From VAZQ01 sp046733355 (GTDB lineage: Bacteria > Pseudomonadota > Alphaproteobacteria > Rhizobiales > Xanthobacteraceae): DNA of 64,000 nucleotides. The notes below the pieces were generated by a model. The model saw nothing but the letters and a program-made list of their open reading frames with translations, searched no databases and was not told the origin of the DNA. The stretch is taken from contig JBKPOZ010000034.1 in assembly GCA_046733355.1 (NCBI GenBank), positions 3,130 to 67,129 on the forward strand, given 5' to 3'. Of this stretch, positions 62,219 through 64,000 are shown piece by piece. Made by a program: the position numbers and the translations under genes. Every line of letters starts with the position of its first letter. Within the stretch, counting starts at the first letter, position 1.

Positions 62219-62452
62219 ATGGGCGATCAGATTTACTGGTACGTCGAGCTGTCGATCAGGCCGGGAGAGCTTGAGAATTTCTGCACCCTGACGGGTGAGA
62301 TGGTTGACGCAGCCCGGCATGAATCTCGCGTTTTCAGTTCTGATTTGCGGCTTGGCGTACCCTGGCAACACACGAGCCGCCACGTTTCAGATATCCAACT
62401 ATCTTTCGCTTCGCGCCTTTGTGGCAAGCGAAGCCGTGGTAGCATCTGTTGA
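62219..62452 (+). pseudogene. Truncated ABM-domain (antibiotic-biosynthesis-monooxygenase-like) fragment
   Basis: MGDQIYWYVELSIRPGELENFCTLTGEMVDAARHES is the start of a dimeric alpha/beta-barrel ABM protein, but similarity stops at about residue 38, and the rest (to a TGA at 62450-62452) is unlike the family, which should continue for another 50-60 residues. Good ribosome site upstream. Probably a remnant left by the rearrangement that placed the Bug-type gene after it. Confidence 0.55.
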
Positions 62453-62476
62453 CGACATAGAAGCGATGCCAACCGA

Positions 62477-63439
62477 ATGCGCGAAAGGCTCTCGCTCACC
62501 GCCCTGGCTCTGCTGCTCATGCTCTGCGCCGCCGTCGCTGCCGAGCCTTATCCGACGCGGCCGGTCCGGCTGATCATTCCATTCCCGGCCGGCGGCAGCA
62601 ACGATGTAGTTGGGCGCTTGGTCGGCAGTCAGCTTGGCGAAAAATTGGGGCAACAGGTCTTTGTCGATAACCGTGCCGGAGCCGGAGGCGTGATCGGGAC
62701 GGAGGCCGCGGCGAATGCGCCGCCGGACGGCTACACGCTTCTGATCGTCTCCATCGCGCACGCGGTCAATCCGGCGCTCTATAAGCTCAATTACGATCCG
62801 CTCAAATCGTTTGCTCCCGTGAGCATTCTTGCAAAGGGGCCCAATGTGCTTGCAGTCAATCCGCGCCTCCCCGTCAACTCCGTCAACGAGCTGATCGCGC
62901 TCGCTCGGCAAAAGCCGGGCGAGCTGGAATACGCGTCCGCCGGGATCGGCAGCTTTCAACACCTCGGGGGCGAGTTGTTCAAGCTCATCGCCGGCGTCAA
63001 CCTTCTGCATGTGCCGTACAAAGGCGGCGGTCCATCGATGAGCGACGTGATCAGCGGACACGTGAATATCGTTTTCAGCTCGCTCATTCAGACCACGCCC
63101 TTCATTGAATCAGGGAAGCTCAAGGCGTTGGGCACCGGCGGTTCTGCGCGCAGCCCGGTTCTCCGCGACGTTCCCACCATCGCCGAGGCGGGTGTCCCCG
63201 GCTATGAGGCCAACAACTGGTGGGGCATTGTTGCGCCAGCCGGCACGCCTGCAGCGATCATAGACAAACTGCACACTGCAGCCGAGGCTGCGCTGCAGTC
63301 GTCCAGCTTGCAGGAACAGTTCGCGCGGGAAGGCGCCTCCTCGATGCAAATGAGCTCCGCCGAATTCGGCAAGTATATGGAAGCCGAAATCGCCAAATGG
63401 GGCCGGGTGGTGACGCAAGCGAAAATCCAGGCGCACTGA
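62477..63439 (+). CDS. Bug/TctC-family periplasmic solute-binding protein
   Basis: 320 residues, intact. Signal peptide (SLTALALLLMLCAAVAA), then YPTRPVRLIIPFPAGGSNDVVGR, FVDNRAGAGGVIGTEAAANAPPDGYTLL, VPYKGGGPSMSDVISGHVNI and a complete C-terminal lobe. Binds carboxylates for tripartite tricarboxylate transporters, but most such genes in Rhizobiales are orphans without membrane subunits, as here. Its 3' end meets the cinA remnant. Confidence 0.9.
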   Translation: MRERLSLTALALLLMLCAAVAAEPYPTRPVRLIIPFPAGGSNDVVGRLVGSQLGEKLGQQVFVDNRAGAGGVIGTEAAANAPPDGYTLLIVSIAHAVNPALYKLNYDPLKSFAPVSILAKGPNVLAVNPRLPVNSVNELIALARQKPGELEYASAGIGSFQHLGGELFKLIAGVNLLHVPYKGGGPSMSDVISGHVNIVFSSLIQTTPFIESGKLKALGTGGSARSPVLRDVPTIAEAGVPGYEANNWWGIVAPAGTPAAIIDKLHTAAEAALQSSSLQEQFAREGASSMQMSSAEFGKYMEAEIAKWGRVVTQAKIQAH

Positions 63440-63890
63440 TCGGCCGCGGGCATTACGCGACAGCACCTGCGCCAGCACGTCGAGCGCGGCAGCCGAAAAC
63501 GCGCGCATATTGGTGACACGCTCATGCTTGCCGGTTTCGAGCGTCAGCGCCCGCTCGACCGGTCCGGTCACGGCGAGGCAGCAATGCCCGGGTGCATCGC
63601 CATAGCGATTGCCGGTCGGCCCGGTCGCGCCGCTCTCGCTCAAGGCCCAGGTCGAGCCGAAGCGTGCGCGCGCCGTTTGCGCCAGCAGGCGCGCATATGG
63701 CTCGGTCGCGGCGCGCACGCCGTGCGCCGACAGATCGCCAATATCGAACAGCGCCTTGCGTGCGACCTGGGTATAGACAACTGCGCCACCGAGGAAATAC
63801 TGGGAGGCGCCAGGCGCTGCCAAAAGAAGTCCGCCGGTTGAGGATTCCGCCACCACGATCGCGCTCCGCGCGCGCTAACAGATTCTGCAT
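63440..63890 (-). pseudogene. CinA C-terminal (nicotinamide-nucleotide amidohydrolase) gene, frameshifted and without its stop
   Basis: The ATG at 63890 opens MQNLLARAER; a +1 base near 63860 moves to the frame IVVAESSTGGLLLAAPG ... YTQVARKALFDIGD ... ALSESGATGPTGNRYG, the CinA-C/PncC core with catalytic Ser-Thr. After LDVLAQVLSRN the frame has no stop where the family ends and runs antisense through the Bug gene to 63110. Deamidates NMN to NaMN when intact. Broken at both ends. Confidence 0.75.
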
Positions 63891-63928
63891 GGAGGCTTAC
63901 CCGTTCTTTCTTGCGCGATATCCGTATT

Positions 63929-64000
63929 TCAGGAGATCGGGATGTAGGCGTAGCCGCGATTCTGCAGCGCGACGGAATTCACAAACACATTGCGCTCGAT
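63929..64000 (-). CDS. C-terminal end of an unidentified gene (partial)
   Basis: The minus strand from base 64000 reads IERNVFVNSVALQNRGYAYIPIS and a TGA at 63929-63931. The reading looks coding, and the gene continues outside the window. Family not assigned. Confidence 0.45.
   Translation of the reverse strand: MERNVFVNSVALQNRGYAYIPIS

Overview
The window is a high-GC alphaproteobacterial chromosome segment. It is most likely from the Hyphomicrobiales (Rhizobiales), near Bradyrhizobium, Xanthobacteraceae or Pseudolabrys-type lineages. Support comes from the CtrA and ChpT cell-cycle genes, the petABC-mtnP order, an MbfA-type iron exporter preceded by an Irr-box-like palindrome, DUF1134/DUF1285/DUF2277/DUF6111 proteins, three copies of a palindromic intergenic repeat common in that order, and Bug/PF04392-type solute-binding proteins. 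No plasmid, phage or CRISPR signature is seen.

Layout. 0-16 kb is core: end of a thioredoxin-reductase-like gene, mtnP, the bc1 complex (separate b and c1 genes), trmL, hemF, cca with DUF6111, a Nudix CoA hydrolase and DUF1285, then a four-gene MoxR/DUF58/BatA-DUF4159/glutamine-amidotransferase-like operon. 16-29 kb holds small secreted proteins (including a pair of roughly 50-residue peptides sharing a Cys motif), a metallophosphoesterase, a cupredoxin, GST, an HbpS-like protein, an HdeA-like protein, a RuBisCO-like protein and mbfA. 29-41 kb holds two tandem acyltransferases, an acyl-CoA dehydrogenase, RidA and cupin proteins, a CO-dehydrogenase-like three-subunit operon whose large subunit carries a fused CoxG domain, and an ECF sigma/anti-sigma pair.

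41-46 kb is the cell-cycle/motility neighbourhood. fliJ, ctrA and chpT are intact, but cheA, cheB and cheR are broken: two frameshifts plus a deletion that joins the middle of cheA to the end of cheB. 46-54 kb has a CysQ-like phosphatase, DUF1134, a coiled-coil membrane protein, tRNA-Val(CAC), a soluble histidine kinase with a second 325-bp copy of its 3' part, and an overlapping gene pair (possible sigma-like protein plus single-pass membrane protein with a TolB-N-like periplasmic domain) divergent from the kinase. 54-64 kb has a lone molybdopterin oxidoreductase, an amidohydrolase/VOC pair, one intact Bug-type binding protein and an unusual density of frameshifted genes (GT87, zinc ribbon, two PF04392-type binding proteins, cinA). 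These are either real decay or indel errors in the sequence.

Functionally the window mixes respiration, heme and iron handling, tRNA maturation and CckA-ChpT-CtrA output with accessory oxidation and solute uptake. The best candidates for undescribed biology are the kinase/sigma-like/TolB-N locus, the paired secreted micro-peptides, the RuBisCO-like gene and its neighbours, and the fused CoxL-CoxG enzyme with a substituted catalytic residue.
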